Assembly (NCBI GenBank): GCA_963847145.1
Contig: CAWJYN010000003.1
Span: 744,001 to 808,000 of the forward strand
Reading direction: 5' to 3'
DNA from: JABFRJ01 sp963847145
Lineage (GTDB): Bacteria > Pseudomonadota > Alphaproteobacteria > Rhizobiales > Hyphomicrobiaceae
DNA: 64,000 nucleotides
Shown: in pieces, positions 8,737-19,253 of the stretch
Layout of the letters: each line of letters opens with the position of its first letter
Numbering within the stretch: the first letter of the stretch is position 1
Position numbers and translations under genes: made by a program
Notes under the pieces: generated by a model
Database searches by the model: none
Seen by the model: the letters and a program-made list of their open reading frames with translations, nothing else
What the model was told of the DNA's origin: nothing

Positions 8737-9608
8737 GTGGCGCTCCGAGCGCTAGCGTGTGTGAGCTTGACGAGCGCGCGTCGCAGCACGACCTGGGCGA
8801 GATGCAGCTTGGTGGCGGGGCTGCCGTTGAGATCGCTGGGGGGATCAAGGTCACGTGTTAGGGCTTGGACGGCGCGGTCGATTTCGGTCTCGTCGAGCGG
8901 ACGGCCGACGATGACGGCGGCGGCGTTGACGGCCACAACGGGCCGGTCGCCGACGGCGAAAAACACCAGGCGCGCGTCGTCGATCATCGCTGCACGCTGC
9001 GAGATGACAGCAGCGATGCCGGCCATGGCGTAGTCACCGGAACGGCGGGTCACTTCCTCGAGACTGTGGTGTTCGCCAGATTTCTGGAGCGGAATTTCGA
9101 CGGCCGTCAGAAGTTCTGCGCCGGACAGCGCGGTCGCGTAGACGCCATGGAAAAAGTCGCGCGCGGCGACGCGGCGTTCGCCGGTGGCGCTTGCCAGCAC
9201 GAAGGTTGCATCGAGGGCTACGCAGCAGGCGGGCAGTTCGGCGGCTGGGTCGGCAAAGGCGAGTGAGCCGCCGATGGTGCCCCGATTGCGGATGGCGGTG
9301 TGCGCAATGTGGGGGATGGCGCTGGCGATCAAGGGGGCGTGTTCGCGGATGAGTCCGGATGCGCCAAGCGCGGTATGCGTGGTGCCGGCACCGATACGGA
9401 TTGAGCCGTCGCCAAGCGTGATGCCCTGCAGCGCAGAGATGGCTGAAATGTCGATTAAGGCCGTGGGCTCAGAGAGCCGGAATGCCAAGCTCGCCAACAA
9501 ACTCTGTCCGCCTGCCAGCCATCGTGCATCTGCGCCACGCTGCGCCTTGAGGCGAAACGCTTCGTCCAAGGTTGCCGCGCGCGCGTACGCAAATTCAGGT
9601 GCCTTCAT
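8733..9608 (-). CDS. FAD-binding middle subunit of molybdenum hydroxylase (CoxM-like)
   Basis: A 291-residue FAD subunit. The start at 9608 gives MKAPEFAYARAATLDEAF, the normal beginning of the family. The flavin pyrophosphate loop WLAGGQSLLASLAFR and the second FAD motif RNRGTIGGSLAFADPAAELP are both present. It is the first gene of the hydroxylase set on the minus strand and overlaps the 2Fe-2S subunit by ATGA. The layout FAD, FeS, accessory gene, Mo subunit differs from the compact M-S-L order of cox loci by the inserted yjbR-like gene. Confidence 0.94.
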   Translation of the reverse strand: MKAPEFAYARAATLDEAFRLKAQRGADARWLAGGQSLLASLAFRLSEPTALIDISAISALQGITLGDGSIRIGAGTTHTALGASGLIREHAPLIASAIPHIAHTAIRNRGTIGGSLAFADPAAELPACCVALDATFVLASATGERRVAARDFFHGVYATALSGAELLTAVEIPLQKSGEHHSLEEVTRRSGDYAMAGIAAVISQRAAMIDDARLVFFAVGDRPVVAVNAAAVIVGRPLDETEIDRAVQALTRDLDPPSDLNGSPATKLHLAQVVLRRALVKLTHASARSAT

Positions 9609-9710
9609 GCTGTCGTCACATCCCCCATCCATTTCCGGACTGGGAACCTGCCACGCGGGCCGCGCCCCTACAAGTCGGACCCAGGGTGAAACTTCAGACA
9701 GTGTGAGGGC

Positions 9711-10496
9711 TCACCGGCCTTTGAACTGGGGTTTGCGCTTTTCCATGAAGGCGGTGCGGCCTTCGATGAAGTCGGCGCTGGTGAAGCAGGCTTCGACCGC
9801 GCGCTTGCAACTGAAGAGGTCACGGGTGGATTCGGGCTTCAAGATTTCGGTGGTGATGTGTTTGACGGCCGCAACCGTAAGCGGCGCGTTGCCGGCGACG
9901 GTTTCGGCATACTTTGTGGTGACGGTTTCGAGATCAGCATCGGGGATGACCCGATTGATGAGGCCGATCTGCAAGGCTTCGGCCGCTTCCAACTGGCGGG
10001 CGGAGAAGAAAATATCCTTGGTCTGCGATGGGCCGATGGTGGATACGAACCGTTCAAGGCCGAGATAGCCATAGCCGATGCCGAGCTTGGCCGCCGGCAA
10101 TGCAAACTTGGAGCCGGCGGTTGCAAAGCGCAGATCGCAGGCGATGGCGAGGCCCAGGCCGCCGCCGATACAGTAACCGCGGATCATCGCGATGGTCGGC
10201 TTGGGGAAGTTCGCGACGGCGGTGTAGATGCGTTCAGTTGTGGCATTGTATTTGTTTTGCGCTTCAAGCGTGCCGCGTTCGTCGCCGAACTTGGAGATGT
10301 CGGCACCCGAGACGAAGGCTTTGCCGCCCGCGCCGGTGAGGACAACGACGCGGATCTCTGGATCGGCGCGAAATTCCTCGAGGATGGTGCCGACTTTTTC
10401 CCACATCTCGAAAGACACGGCATTGTGCCGCTCGGGGTTGTTGAATGTCATGGTGCCGATATGACCGTCTTTGCGGGCCAGCATCTTGTCGGTCAT
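9711..10496 (-). CDS. Crotonase (enoyl-CoA hydratase/isomerase) family protein lacking both standard catalytic glutamates
   Basis: A 261-residue crotonase-fold protein. It has the N-terminal HNAVSFEMW motif, the oxyanion loop FVSGADISKF, the GGGLGLAIACDLRFA helix and the C-terminal FMEKRKPQFKGR tail. In rat hydratase the two catalytic glutamates lie in GGGCELAM and GQPE; here the matching positions are Gly115 and Ala135. A classical hydration of enoyl-CoA is therefore doubtful. Isomerase, decarboxylase, hydrolase or C-C lyase chemistry is possible in this superfamily. It stands between the hydroxylase genes and an HbpS-like gene, all on the minus strand, suggesting a common degradation pathway. 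Confidence 0.88.
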   Translation of the reverse strand: MTDKMLARKDGHIGTMTFNNPERHNAVSFEMWEKVGTILEEFRADPEIRVVVLTGAGGKAFVSGADISKFGDERGTLEAQNKYNATTERIYTAVANFPKPTIAMIRGYCIGGGLGLAIACDLRFATAGSKFALPAAKLGIGYGYLGLERFVSTIGPSQTKDIFFSARQLEAAEALQIGLINRVIPDADLETVTTKYAETVAGNAPLTVAAVKHITTEILKPESTRDLFSCKRAVEACFTSADFIEGRTAFMEKRKPQFKGR

Positions 10497-10540
10497 GAAA
10501 CGGTTCCGTTGGTCGCGAAGGAAGTCAGATGCTCGTAACG

Positions 10541-10984
10541 TCAGGCGCCGGCTTTGCCTGGCTGGGCAACCAGCCCGGCGGCCGCGATGCCAGCCAGCGC
10601 GGCGATCTCGTCGTTGTCGGAGTTGTCACCAGAAACGCCAACGGCACCGATGACGTCGCCGGATGCATTGCGGACCAGCACACCTGACGGCACTGGCACG
10701 AACTTGCCACCGGCAATCGCCGCCATGGCTGTCATGAAGACCGGTTGTTTCTGGCTCCGTTCGAACAATTCACGGCTGCCGAAACCAAAGCCGAGTGCGC
10801 CGTAGGCTTTGCCGGTGGCGATTTCGACGCGCAGAATGCCGGAGTTGTCTTCGCGCTTGAGTGCGACACAATGACCGCCCGCATCGAGGATCACCACGGT
10901 CAACGGCTCGAATTTCAGGGCGCGTCCCTTGGCGAGCGCGGCGTCCGTGATGGTGGTGGCGAGAGCAAGCGTCAGGCGGCTCAT
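10541..10984 (-). CDS. HbpS/GlcG family heme-binding-like protein
   Basis: A 147-residue protein of the GlcG/HbpS family (PF03928 type). Recognisable parts are the LTVVILDAGGHCVALKREDN strand pair, the KAYGALGFGF helix start and the GAVGVSGDNSDNDEIAALAG ending. HbpS of Streptomyces binds heme and iron; GlcG is encoded in glycolate operons; the small cytosolic versions have no proven reaction. It lies 44 bp upstream of the crotonase-fold gene on the same strand and probably leads that operon. No signal peptide is visible. Confidence 0.88.
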   Translation of the reverse strand: MSRLTLALATTITDAALAKGRALKFEPLTVVILDAGGHCVALKREDNSGILRVEIATGKAYGALGFGFGSRELFERSQKQPVFMTAMAAIAGGKFVPVPSGVLVRNASGDVIGAVGVSGDNSDNDEIAALAGIAAAGLVAQPGKAGA

Positions 10985-11447
10985 AGTCGATGGTCCCTTA
11001 TGTTTCGCGCGTTGGACAGCATTTTTCCAGGCGAAGCAAGAGTTGGCCGACCGGTCGCGACTGAACGCCCGATATTTCAGGTTGGTGCCGCACTTGGTGC
11101 GGTATGTGCGACCGCACTATCACTTCTGCGCCAGCTTGGGTTGAGGCCTGTCGGCCGGAATGGTACACGGTTCGCACTTTGGCGCTTGCTTCTGCACACC
11201 GGGTAGGTTGCGAGCAGGGCGCGATCAGAAACTGCAGAACCTGGGGGGTATGCCCCATTGATGCCGCGATCTTTGCCGACTGATCAAAAGTACCGCGATC
11301 GATTGCCCCGGGGCGCATCCCGTCTCCTGGTGATGCCGTCTTAGAGCTTGAGCAGCAGACTTGTTGAGAGCTGCGCCGCAGATTTGGAATGCCGGTGTCC
11401 GCAACATAGCTGCGCGGTGTCCGGGTGGATCGACAGGACCCCGACGC
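10985..11447. other. Intergenic region between divergent genes
   Basis: This 463-bp stretch separates the minus-strand HbpS-like gene from the plus-strand L,D-transpeptidase gene. Short frames exist on both strands, but none shows a domain, a ribosome-binding site or a plausible composition. It should contain the promoters of both genes; no clear -35/-10 pair or operator was recognised. Confidence 0.5.
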
Positions 11448-12815
11448 ATGGCTCGTGACACCTCAGCTTCCGGAAAGCGCGCATCAGCGGGCACCGACCC
11501 CGCGCGCCGGGCGCTGTTGCGCGGTTTGTCATCGGTGGCGCTGATGGCGTCTGCCGCTCCGGCACTGGCGCAGTCCAACACCAGCTGGGCGGATCAAATT
11601 TTCGGTGCGTCGGTGCGCCCTGTGGCTGATGAAAAGAAGAAGCCGGAGGTTCTGGACGATCTGCGTCCGAATACGGTGCCTTACCGCTCCGACGCCATGG
11701 TCGAGGCGCTGGAGGCGGCGATCAATCGCTATCAGGCGCTGGTAGAAAAGGGTGGCTGGCCGACAATCCCCGGCGTGAAGATGATCCGGCCGGAAGATGA
11801 CGATGAACGCGTGCCGGTGTTGCGCCGCCGTTTGCAGGTGACGGGCGAGTTACGCGAGAGCGGCGGTGGTTCGTCGTTCAGCTTTGACGGTGCGCTTGGA
11901 GAGGCGGTCAAACTATTCCAGCGCAACCATGGCCTGCGTATTTCTGGCCGGGTCGACAAGCCGACGTTGCAGGCGATGAATGTGCCCGCCCAAGCACGGC
12001 TGCAGCAGATGCGGCTGAACCTCGGCCGTTTGCGCGAGTTGCTGCAGGGCCGCATCGAAGACCGCTACGTGCTGGTCAATCCGCCGGCATTTCAGCTGGA
12101 AGCGGTGGAGAAGTACGAAGTGCAACAACGCCATCGCGTAATCGCCGGCCGTGTTGAGCGGCAGACGCCGGTAGTGAAGGCGACCATCCGCGCGCTCAAT
12201 TTTTTCCCGTATTGGCGCGTGCCGGACAGTGTGGCGACGCTCGATCTGATCCCCAAGATGCAGAAGGAGCCGGAGTACATCGCCAAGGAAAAAATCCGCG
12301 TGCTGACGCGCGACTTCAATGGTCCCGAGATCGATCAGGCCAACGTCGATTGGAAGACGGCGACTGCCACGCAGATCAAGTTCCGCCAGGATCCGGGCCC
12401 GCAGAACGCGCTCGGGCTGATGCGCATCGACATGCCCAATTCCGAGGGCGTCTATATGCACGACACGCCGATGAAGCAACTGTTCCAGCAGCGCGCGCGC
12501 GCGTTCAGCGCCGGCTGTGTGCGCGTGCAGGATGTGTTCAAGCTTGGCGAATGGATTGCCAAGAAGGAATTGGGCTGGGAACAACCGGGCCGCATCGAGG
12601 GCATCATCGAAGGTGGCCAGCCGCTCGATCTGACGCTGACGCACCAGGTGCCGGTGTATTTCACTTACATCACCGCGTGGGCCGAGCCGGGGCCTGGCGG
12701 CACAATCCAGTTCCGCCCGGATCTCTACGGTCGTGATGGCGTGCCGACCTTGGTCGCTGGCCGTGATCGCGACGAGAATGATCCGCCGCCGCCGCCGCAG
12801 TCGCTGGCGCCGTGA
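11448..12815 (+). CDS. Tat-exported L,D-transpeptidase with peptidoglycan-binding domain (YcbB-like)
   Basis: A 455-residue periplasmic enzyme. The start at 11448 gives MARDTSASGKRAS, then a twin-arginine signal (RRALLRGLSSVALMASAAPALAQ), so export is probably through the Tat system encoded at 41.5 kb. Residues around 120-190 form a PG_binding_1 domain (VKLFQRNHGLRISGRVDKPTL). The YkuD catalytic part has HDTPMKQLF and SAGCVRV with the nucleophile Cys357. Such enzymes make 3-3 cross-links in peptidoglycan or attach proteins to it. The gene stands alone on the plus strand. An upstream TTG start would add 29 residues before the signal and is less likely. Confidence 0.93.
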   Translation: MARDTSASGKRASAGTDPARRALLRGLSSVALMASAAPALAQSNTSWADQIFGASVRPVADEKKKPEVLDDLRPNTVPYRSDAMVEALEAAINRYQALVEKGGWPTIPGVKMIRPEDDDERVPVLRRRLQVTGELRESGGGSSFSFDGALGEAVKLFQRNHGLRISGRVDKPTLQAMNVPAQARLQQMRLNLGRLRELLQGRIEDRYVLVNPPAFQLEAVEKYEVQQRHRVIAGRVERQTPVVKATIRALNFFPYWRVPDSVATLDLIPKMQKEPEYIAKEKIRVLTRDFNGPEIDQANVDWKTATATQIKFRQDPGPQNALGLMRIDMPNSEGVYMHDTPMKQLFQQRARAFSAGCVRVQDVFKLGEWIAKKELGWEQPGRIEGIIEGGQPLDLTLTHQVPVYFTYITAWAEPGPGGTIQFRPDLYGRDGVPTLVAGRDRDENDPPPPPQSLAP

Positions 12816-12840
12816 GGGGGGTGTGGGTGAGCGCGCGGAC

Positions 12841-13383
12841 CTATTGGTCTGAGGCCAATTTGGCATCTATCAAATCCCAACGGTTGCGAAATTCGGCAAC
12901 ATCCCACCCACTGTAAGATTTGTAAGGCGGGAGATGCACCGTGCGGACATTGCTGTCCTTTCGAACATGTCCCTGCGAACCGGGTTCTGCGAGCCACTTC
13001 TGATGTGATTGCAGGACGTGAGCCGCCATCACTGCCGAAGGGATTATGTAGTATTCAAACAATTTTTCCGACTTTGGCTGCGGGATTCCGCCGAGAACCC
13101 AAAAGAAATTGTTCCCAAACGATTTCACTGCTTTCAGTCCGACGTTGCAAGTGCGATTGCCAGGAATAAAAGTCTTCACTTGGATGTGCACGAAACGCGT
13201 GCCAGCCAGATTGCTGCATAGGATGTCGGTGTTTGGCGTATTGCCGAGTGTCACTACGGCGGAGTAGCCACGACGACATAGTTCGCCCGCAACAAAAAAC
13301 TGGCTGGCATTACCTCGCGTACTTTTGTCATTCGACGACGCGACGGTGTGCGTAAGGTTGCGGTTCGTGACTGCAATATTCAT
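12841..13383 (-). CDS. Orphan protein with PD-(D/E)XK nuclease-like motif
   Basis: A 180-residue protein of unknown function. Helix Gly33-Glu34, then TPNTDILC (Asp53) and FVHIQVKT (Gln68, Lys70), follow the spacing of the PD-(D/E)XK nuclease core, with Gln in place of the usual Glu, as in some DUF4365 and resolvase-like members. The start at 13383 gives MNIAVTNRNLTHTVAS. The frame stays open to 14001, but that extension overlaps the cysteine synthase gene and is a shadow. By eye it is less GC-rich than its neighbours, with codons such as AAA, TTT and ATA, consistent with lateral transfer. No methylase or specificity gene lies beside it. Confidence 0.6.
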   Translation of the reverse strand: MNIAVTNRNLTHTVASSNDKSTRGNASQFFVAGELCRRGYSAVVTLGNTPNTDILCSNLAGTRFVHIQVKTFIPGNRTCNVGLKAVKSFGNNFFWVLGGIPQPKSEKLFEYYIIPSAVMAAHVLQSHQKWLAEPGSQGHVRKDSNVRTVHLPPYKSYSGWDVAEFRNRWDLIDAKLASDQ

Positions 13384-13597
13384 TATGGCACCCGCGGCTA
13401 TCTCTTCCGACAAAGAGTGCTGATGATTCGGCAAACGAGCAAGCCGATTGGCGCCGACTGCCGTGCTTTGGTTTCGAATCTGTAAAGCGCGAAAGCGGCT
13501 ACGCTTATGCGGCGGCCACTTGGATGATCTTTCGATTGTGCGGCTGTCGCGTCGCTCCGGCGCGATACGGCTTCGTCTATTGCGCCCGACGCGTTCG

Positions 13598-14638
13598 TCA
13601 CCCCTCCACAAACACCGCCGGTGGTGCCTTCCCATCCCCCGCCAGCCACGCCGGCACGGGGAGGTTTTTGGAGCGGAGGAATTCGGGATTGAACAGCTTG
13701 GACTGATACCGCGTGCCGTAGTCGCAGAGGATGGTGACGATGGTTTTGCCGGGGCCGAGTTTGTTGGCCAGATGGATGGCGCCGGCGACGTTGACGCCGG
13801 ACGATGAGCCGAGGCACAGGCCCTCTTCGGCGAGCAGTTTGAAGACGATGTCGACGGCTTCGGCATCGGGGATCTGGAAGGCGTGATCGACCTTGAAGCC
13901 TTCGAGGTTTTTGGTGATGCGGCCCTGGCCGATGCCTTCTGTGATGGAGCTGCCTTCGGATTTGAGTTCGCCCGTTGTGTAGTAGCTGTAGAGCGCTGCA
14001 CCCGGCGGGTCGGCCAGCGCGATCTGGATGTTCGGGTTCTTAGCCTTCAACGCCATGCCGGTTCCGATCAAGGTGCCGCCGGAGCCGACGGCTGCGGCGA
14101 AACCATCGACTTTGCCGTCGGTGTCGGCCCAGATCTCGGGGCCGGTGGTTTCGATGTGCGCTTGCCGGTTGGCTGTGTTGTCGAACTGGTTGGCCCAAAC
14201 GGCGCCGTTGGGTTCGGAGGCGTTGAGCGACGCTGCGAGGCGTTCGGAATACTTGATATAGTTGTTGGCGTTCTTGTAGGGGACGGCCGGCACTTCCACC
14301 AACGTCGCGCCGAGCAGCCGCAGCGTATCTTTCTTTTCCTGCGACTGAGTGTCGGGGATGACGATGACGCATTTGTAGCCGAGCGCGTTGCCGACAATGG
14401 TGAGGCCGATGCCGGTGTTGCCCGCAGTGCCTTCGACGATGGTGCCGCCGGGGCGCAGGGCCCCACGCTTTTCTGCATCGCGGATGATGTAGAGCGCGGC
14501 GCGGTCCTTAACCGACTGGCCGGGGTTCATGAACTCCGCTTTGCCGAGTATGGTACAGCCGGTTGCCTCGGACGCACGTCTGAGGCGGATCAAGGGAGTG
14601 CGGCCGATGGCCGAGACGACTGAAGACGCTGGATGCAC
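13598..14638 (-). CDS. cysK: Cysteine synthase A-like PLP enzyme
   Basis: A fold-type II PLP enzyme that makes cysteine from O-acetylserine and sulfide. Key parts are AIGRTPLIRL at the N-terminus, NPGQSVKDR with PLP Lys44, the phosphate loop GTAGNTGIGL and GSGGTLIGTG. With the GTG start at 14638 the protein has 346 residues, slightly longer than CysK (about 310-330). Its 5' end overlaps the divergent lipB start by 32 bp, so one of the two starts may be mis-set, and the frame continues open to 14785 through lipB coding sequence. A cystathionine beta-synthase-like activity is a less likely alternative. Confidence 0.85.
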   Translation of the reverse strand: MHPASSVVSAIGRTPLIRLRRASEATGCTILGKAEFMNPGQSVKDRAALYIIRDAEKRGALRPGGTIVEGTAGNTGIGLTIVGNALGYKCVIVIPDTQSQEKKDTLRLLGATLVEVPAVPYKNANNYIKYSERLAASLNASEPNGAVWANQFDNTANRQAHIETTGPEIWADTDGKVDGFAAAVGSGGTLIGTGMALKAKNPNIQIALADPPGAALYSYYTTGELKSEGSSITEGIGQGRITKNLEGFKVDHAFQIPDAEAVDIVFKLLAEEGLCLGSSSGVNVAGAIHLANKLGPGKTIVTILCDYGTRYQSKLFNPEFLRSKNLPVPAWLAGDGKAPPAVFVEG

Positions 14639-15410
14639 GGTGGTGGCTCTCGAATTGCCGGGGATTGCGGCGACCCTACGCGCTGAGACGGCCAAGGCAA
14701 GTCTCGGTGTCGAATGGCGGGTGTCCGACACGCCTGTCGAGTACGCCGAGGCCGTAGCCACCATGGAAGCGCGCGCAACCGCCATTGCGGCGGGGGAGGC
14801 GCGCGAACTCGTCTGGTTGCTGGAGCATCGACCGCTCTACACGGCGGGAACCAGTGCGAAAAGCGTTGACCTGCTGACGCCGGATCGCTTTCCTGTGCAC
14901 GCGACCGGGCGTGGCGGGCAATACACCTATCACGGGCCGGGGCAGCGGGTGGCCTATGTGATGCTGGATGTGAAGCGGCATGCGGGGCGGGTGACGACGG
15001 ATGGCGAGGCGACCGGCGATGTCCGCAAGTTCGTGACGCTGCTGGAGCGGTGGCTGATCGCGACGCTTGGAGAGTTTGGCGTGACGGGCGAAACGCGGCC
15101 AGACCGCGTCGGCGTGTGGGTGCGGCGGCCTCAGATCAGCGAGGGGCGTGAGGACAAGATCGCGGCGATCGGCATTCGCTTGAAGAAGTGGGTGAGCCTG
15201 CACGGGGTTAGTTTGAATGTGGAGCCCGATCTCTCGCACTTCGACGGCATCGTGCCGTGTGGGATTGCGCAGCACGGCGTCACCAGCCTGGTCGATCTCG
15301 GGCTGCCGGTGTCGATGACGGACGCCGACATCGCGCTGAAACGTGCATTCGAGAGGACGTTTGGGATGGGGACGGTGGTGGTAACAAAGCCAAGGGGCTC
15401 TGCCCCTTGA
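14607..15410 (+). CDS. lipB: Octanoyl-(acyl carrier protein)-protein N-octanoyltransferase
   Basis: A 267-residue LipB, which moves octanoyl groups from ACP to lipoyl domains of 2-oxoacid dehydrogenases and the glycine cleavage H protein. The signature GRGGQYTYHGPGQRVAYVML is at residues 101-120. The catalytic pair is Lys184 (DKIAAIGIRLKKW) and Cys218 (GIVPCGI). The start ATG at 14607 is the last one before the conserved VEWRVSD. It is divergent from cysK with overlapping 5' ends. The C-terminal PRGSAP and the stop lie inside a CAAGGGGC palindrome, so the end of the protein seems to have been set by a repeat. Confidence 0.93.
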   Translation: MAETTEDAGCTVVALELPGIAATLRAETAKASLGVEWRVSDTPVEYAEAVATMEARATAIAAGEARELVWLLEHRPLYTAGTSAKSVDLLTPDRFPVHATGRGGQYTYHGPGQRVAYVMLDVKRHAGRVTTDGEATGDVRKFVTLLERWLIATLGEFGVTGETRPDRVGVWVRRPQISEGREDKIAAIGIRLKKWVSLHGVSLNVEPDLSHFDGIVPCGIAQHGVTSLVDLGLPVSMTDADIALKRAFERTFGMGTVVVTKPRGSAP

Positions 15411-15628
15411 CCCCGCAAAAGGCCGCGGGCCTTTGGAAACCGCCTTTTCAGAGCGGCTACTGAGCACTGTCTCTCCTCATCCTCATGGCCGCGTCGTGCG
15501 GAGCACGCGGAGCGTGAAGGCGGCCATCCAAGCAATGCTGCATGTCGGCTGAGGCAGCGTGCAGGGCCACGCTCTTCTCTCTCAATTGTTTCCCCGGACG
15601 AAGTGCGTTTCAGCGCGGCGATCCGGGG
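15392..15628. repeat. Cluster of short palindromes after lipB
   Basis: Four inverted repeats follow one another here: CAAGGGGC 15392-15399 with 15403-15410 (over the lipB stop), AAAGGCC 15419-15425 with 15429-15435, ATGGCCGC 15485-15492 with 15520-15527, and CCCCGGA 15592-15598 with 15622-15628. The rest of the 336-bp gap (15411-15746) shows no gene. The first pair may terminate lipB transcription. The others look like dispersed intergenic repeats, and a genome-wide search would show whether they recur. Confidence 0.6.
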
Positions 15629-15746
15629 CCTTTACCCGTTGCAGGTTAGGCGCGGTGTTTCACGTCGGAGGCGGAAGGGATACTTGACGCGCGAAAGGCG
15701 CGCCAAATTCCGGGAAAGCAAAAAAGAGATACAGCGCGTTTAGTGA

Positions 15747-16733
15747 CTACACGATCACGCCGCCGAGTTCGTCTTCCACATGGATGCGGATGATCTCTTC
15801 GAAGGTGGCTTCGGCCTTGAAGCCAAGGGCAGTGGCGCGCTTGGCGTCGAACACGGTTGGCCAGCCGCCGACGATTTTCTGGATAAACGGATCGGGCTCG
15901 CGACGGATGCGCTTGACGACTTTTTCGCCGCCGACTTTGCGCAGCGCTTCGATCTGCTGGCCGATGGTGGCGGGCAGGCCGGGCATGGTGAGATTGCGGC
16001 GCGGGCCGACTTTTTCGCCATCAATGGTCGCTGCATGCTGCAGGAAGCCGACGGCGGCGCGCGGGCTCGCATGCCAATGGATCACGTCGTCGGAGACCGG
16101 CAGCACGGCTTCCTTGCCGGCCAGCGGTTCGCGGCAAATGTTGGAGAAGAAGCCGGATGCCGCTTTGTTCGGCGCCCCTGGCCGCACACAAATGGTGGGC
16201 AACCGGATGCCGATGCCATCGAGCATGCCTTTACGCGTGTAGTCGGCCAGCAGCAGCTCACCGATGGCCTTCTGGGTGCCGTAGCTGGTCAGCGGCGTGT
16301 GGTGGAACTCGTCGTAGATCTTGTCGGGGAACGGCGCACCAAACACGGCGATGGACGAGGTGAAAACAACGCGTGGCTTCTTGGCGTCTTTTTCATAGGC
16401 GTAGCGCACGCTTTCCAGCAGGTTCTGCGTGCCGGTGAGATTGATGCGGTAGCCCTTATCGAACTCCTGCTCGGCTTCGCCAGAGACGATGGCGGCGAGA
16501 TGGAAAATCACGTCGGGCTTTGACGCGACCAGCTTGTCGGTTTCGCCCTTGGCCGGCAAATCGCCGGTGGCGATATTGACAGCAAATTTGGCGCCTTTGG
16601 GCGCGGTGGGGGCGACGACATCGTAGAGGCTCAACTCGGCAATGTCGCGATTGCCCAGACGGCCATCTTTAGCGAGGCGCTCCGCCAGCTTGCGGCCGAC
16701 CATGCCGGCGCCACCGATGATGAGGACTTTCAT
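15747..16733 (-). CDS. denD: NAD-dependent epimerase/dehydratase, D-erythronate dehydrogenase-like
   Basis: A 328-residue extended SDR protein. The start has the Rossmann motif MKVLIIGGAGMVGRKLAERL, and the catalytic SYGTQK gives the YxxxK pair with the upstream TSSIAVFG serine region. The RPGAPNKAASGFFSNICREPLAGKE-type region (two conserved blocks) is typical of the DenD group, which oxidises D-erythronate to 2-oxo-tetronate. The usual partner genes (OtnK kinase, OtnC aldolase, OtnI) are not beside it, so the assignment rests on similarity alone. A UDP-sugar epimerase role is less likely. Confidence 0.8.
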   Translation of the reverse strand: MKVLIIGGAGMVGRKLAERLAKDGRLGNRDIAELSLYDVVAPTAPKGAKFAVNIATGDLPAKGETDKLVASKPDVIFHLAAIVSGEAEQEFDKGYRINLTGTQNLLESVRYAYEKDAKKPRVVFTSSIAVFGAPFPDKIYDEFHHTPLTSYGTQKAIGELLLADYTRKGMLDGIGIRLPTICVRPGAPNKAASGFFSNICREPLAGKEAVLPVSDDVIHWHASPRAAVGFLQHAATIDGEKVGPRRNLTMPGLPATIGQQIEALRKVGGEKVVKRIRREPDPFIQKIVGGWPTVFDAKRATALGFKAEATFEEIIRIHVEDELGGVIV

Positions 16734-16808
16734 GCCTGTCTCCCGCGTGTGGGTGGTGTTTGGACACCATCAAACACGGGAGCGGTGGGGATGTCACGCG
16801 CTCACCTT

Positions 16809-16834
16809 GGGTTCAGACCGATGGGTCTGAACCC
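16809..16834. repeat. GGTCTGA-family palindrome, copy 1
   Basis: GGGTTCAGACC at 16809-16819 pairs perfectly with 16824-16834 over a four-base loop. It lies just beyond the 3' end of parC. It shares the GGTCTGA core with the elements at 19213 and 51094. It could act as the parC terminator, though no strong T-run follows. Confidence 0.65.
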
Positions 16835-16842
16835 TTACGCAC

Positions 16843-19107
<2,265 letters not shown>

Positions 19108-19212
19108 GGCGCAGCCCTTAGCCCAGGCGGAGCGCTATGCTCAAGCGCGGCGACGCCACAGGTGCACAGAAACGAACAGGTTTGCCGAAACGGCGTTCAG
19201 GTCGTTGCGTAA

Positions 19213-19236
19213 GGGTCAGCCCCATGGGTCTGACCC
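19213..19236. repeat. GGTCTGA-family palindrome, copy 2
   Basis: GGGTCAG at 19213-19219 pairs with CTGACCC at 19230-19236, with an inner CCC-GGG pair around a tight AT turn. It is located between the 3' end of psd and the start of parC on the minus strand. It may end psd transcription. Confidence 0.65.
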
Positions 19237-19253
19237 CCGCACCAGAGCAGAAC

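Noticed and set aside
5308..9608. Calling the molybdenum hydroxylase genes coxMSL for aerobic CO oxidation
   Set aside because: The active-site loop lacks the CoxL form-I cysteine motif and other cox genes are absent, so only family names are given.
13384..14001. Upstream extension of the nuclease-like orphan to 386 codons
   Set aside because: The extension overlaps cysteine synthase in another frame and is low-complexity Pro/Ser/Arg; the Met at 13383 is the sensible start.
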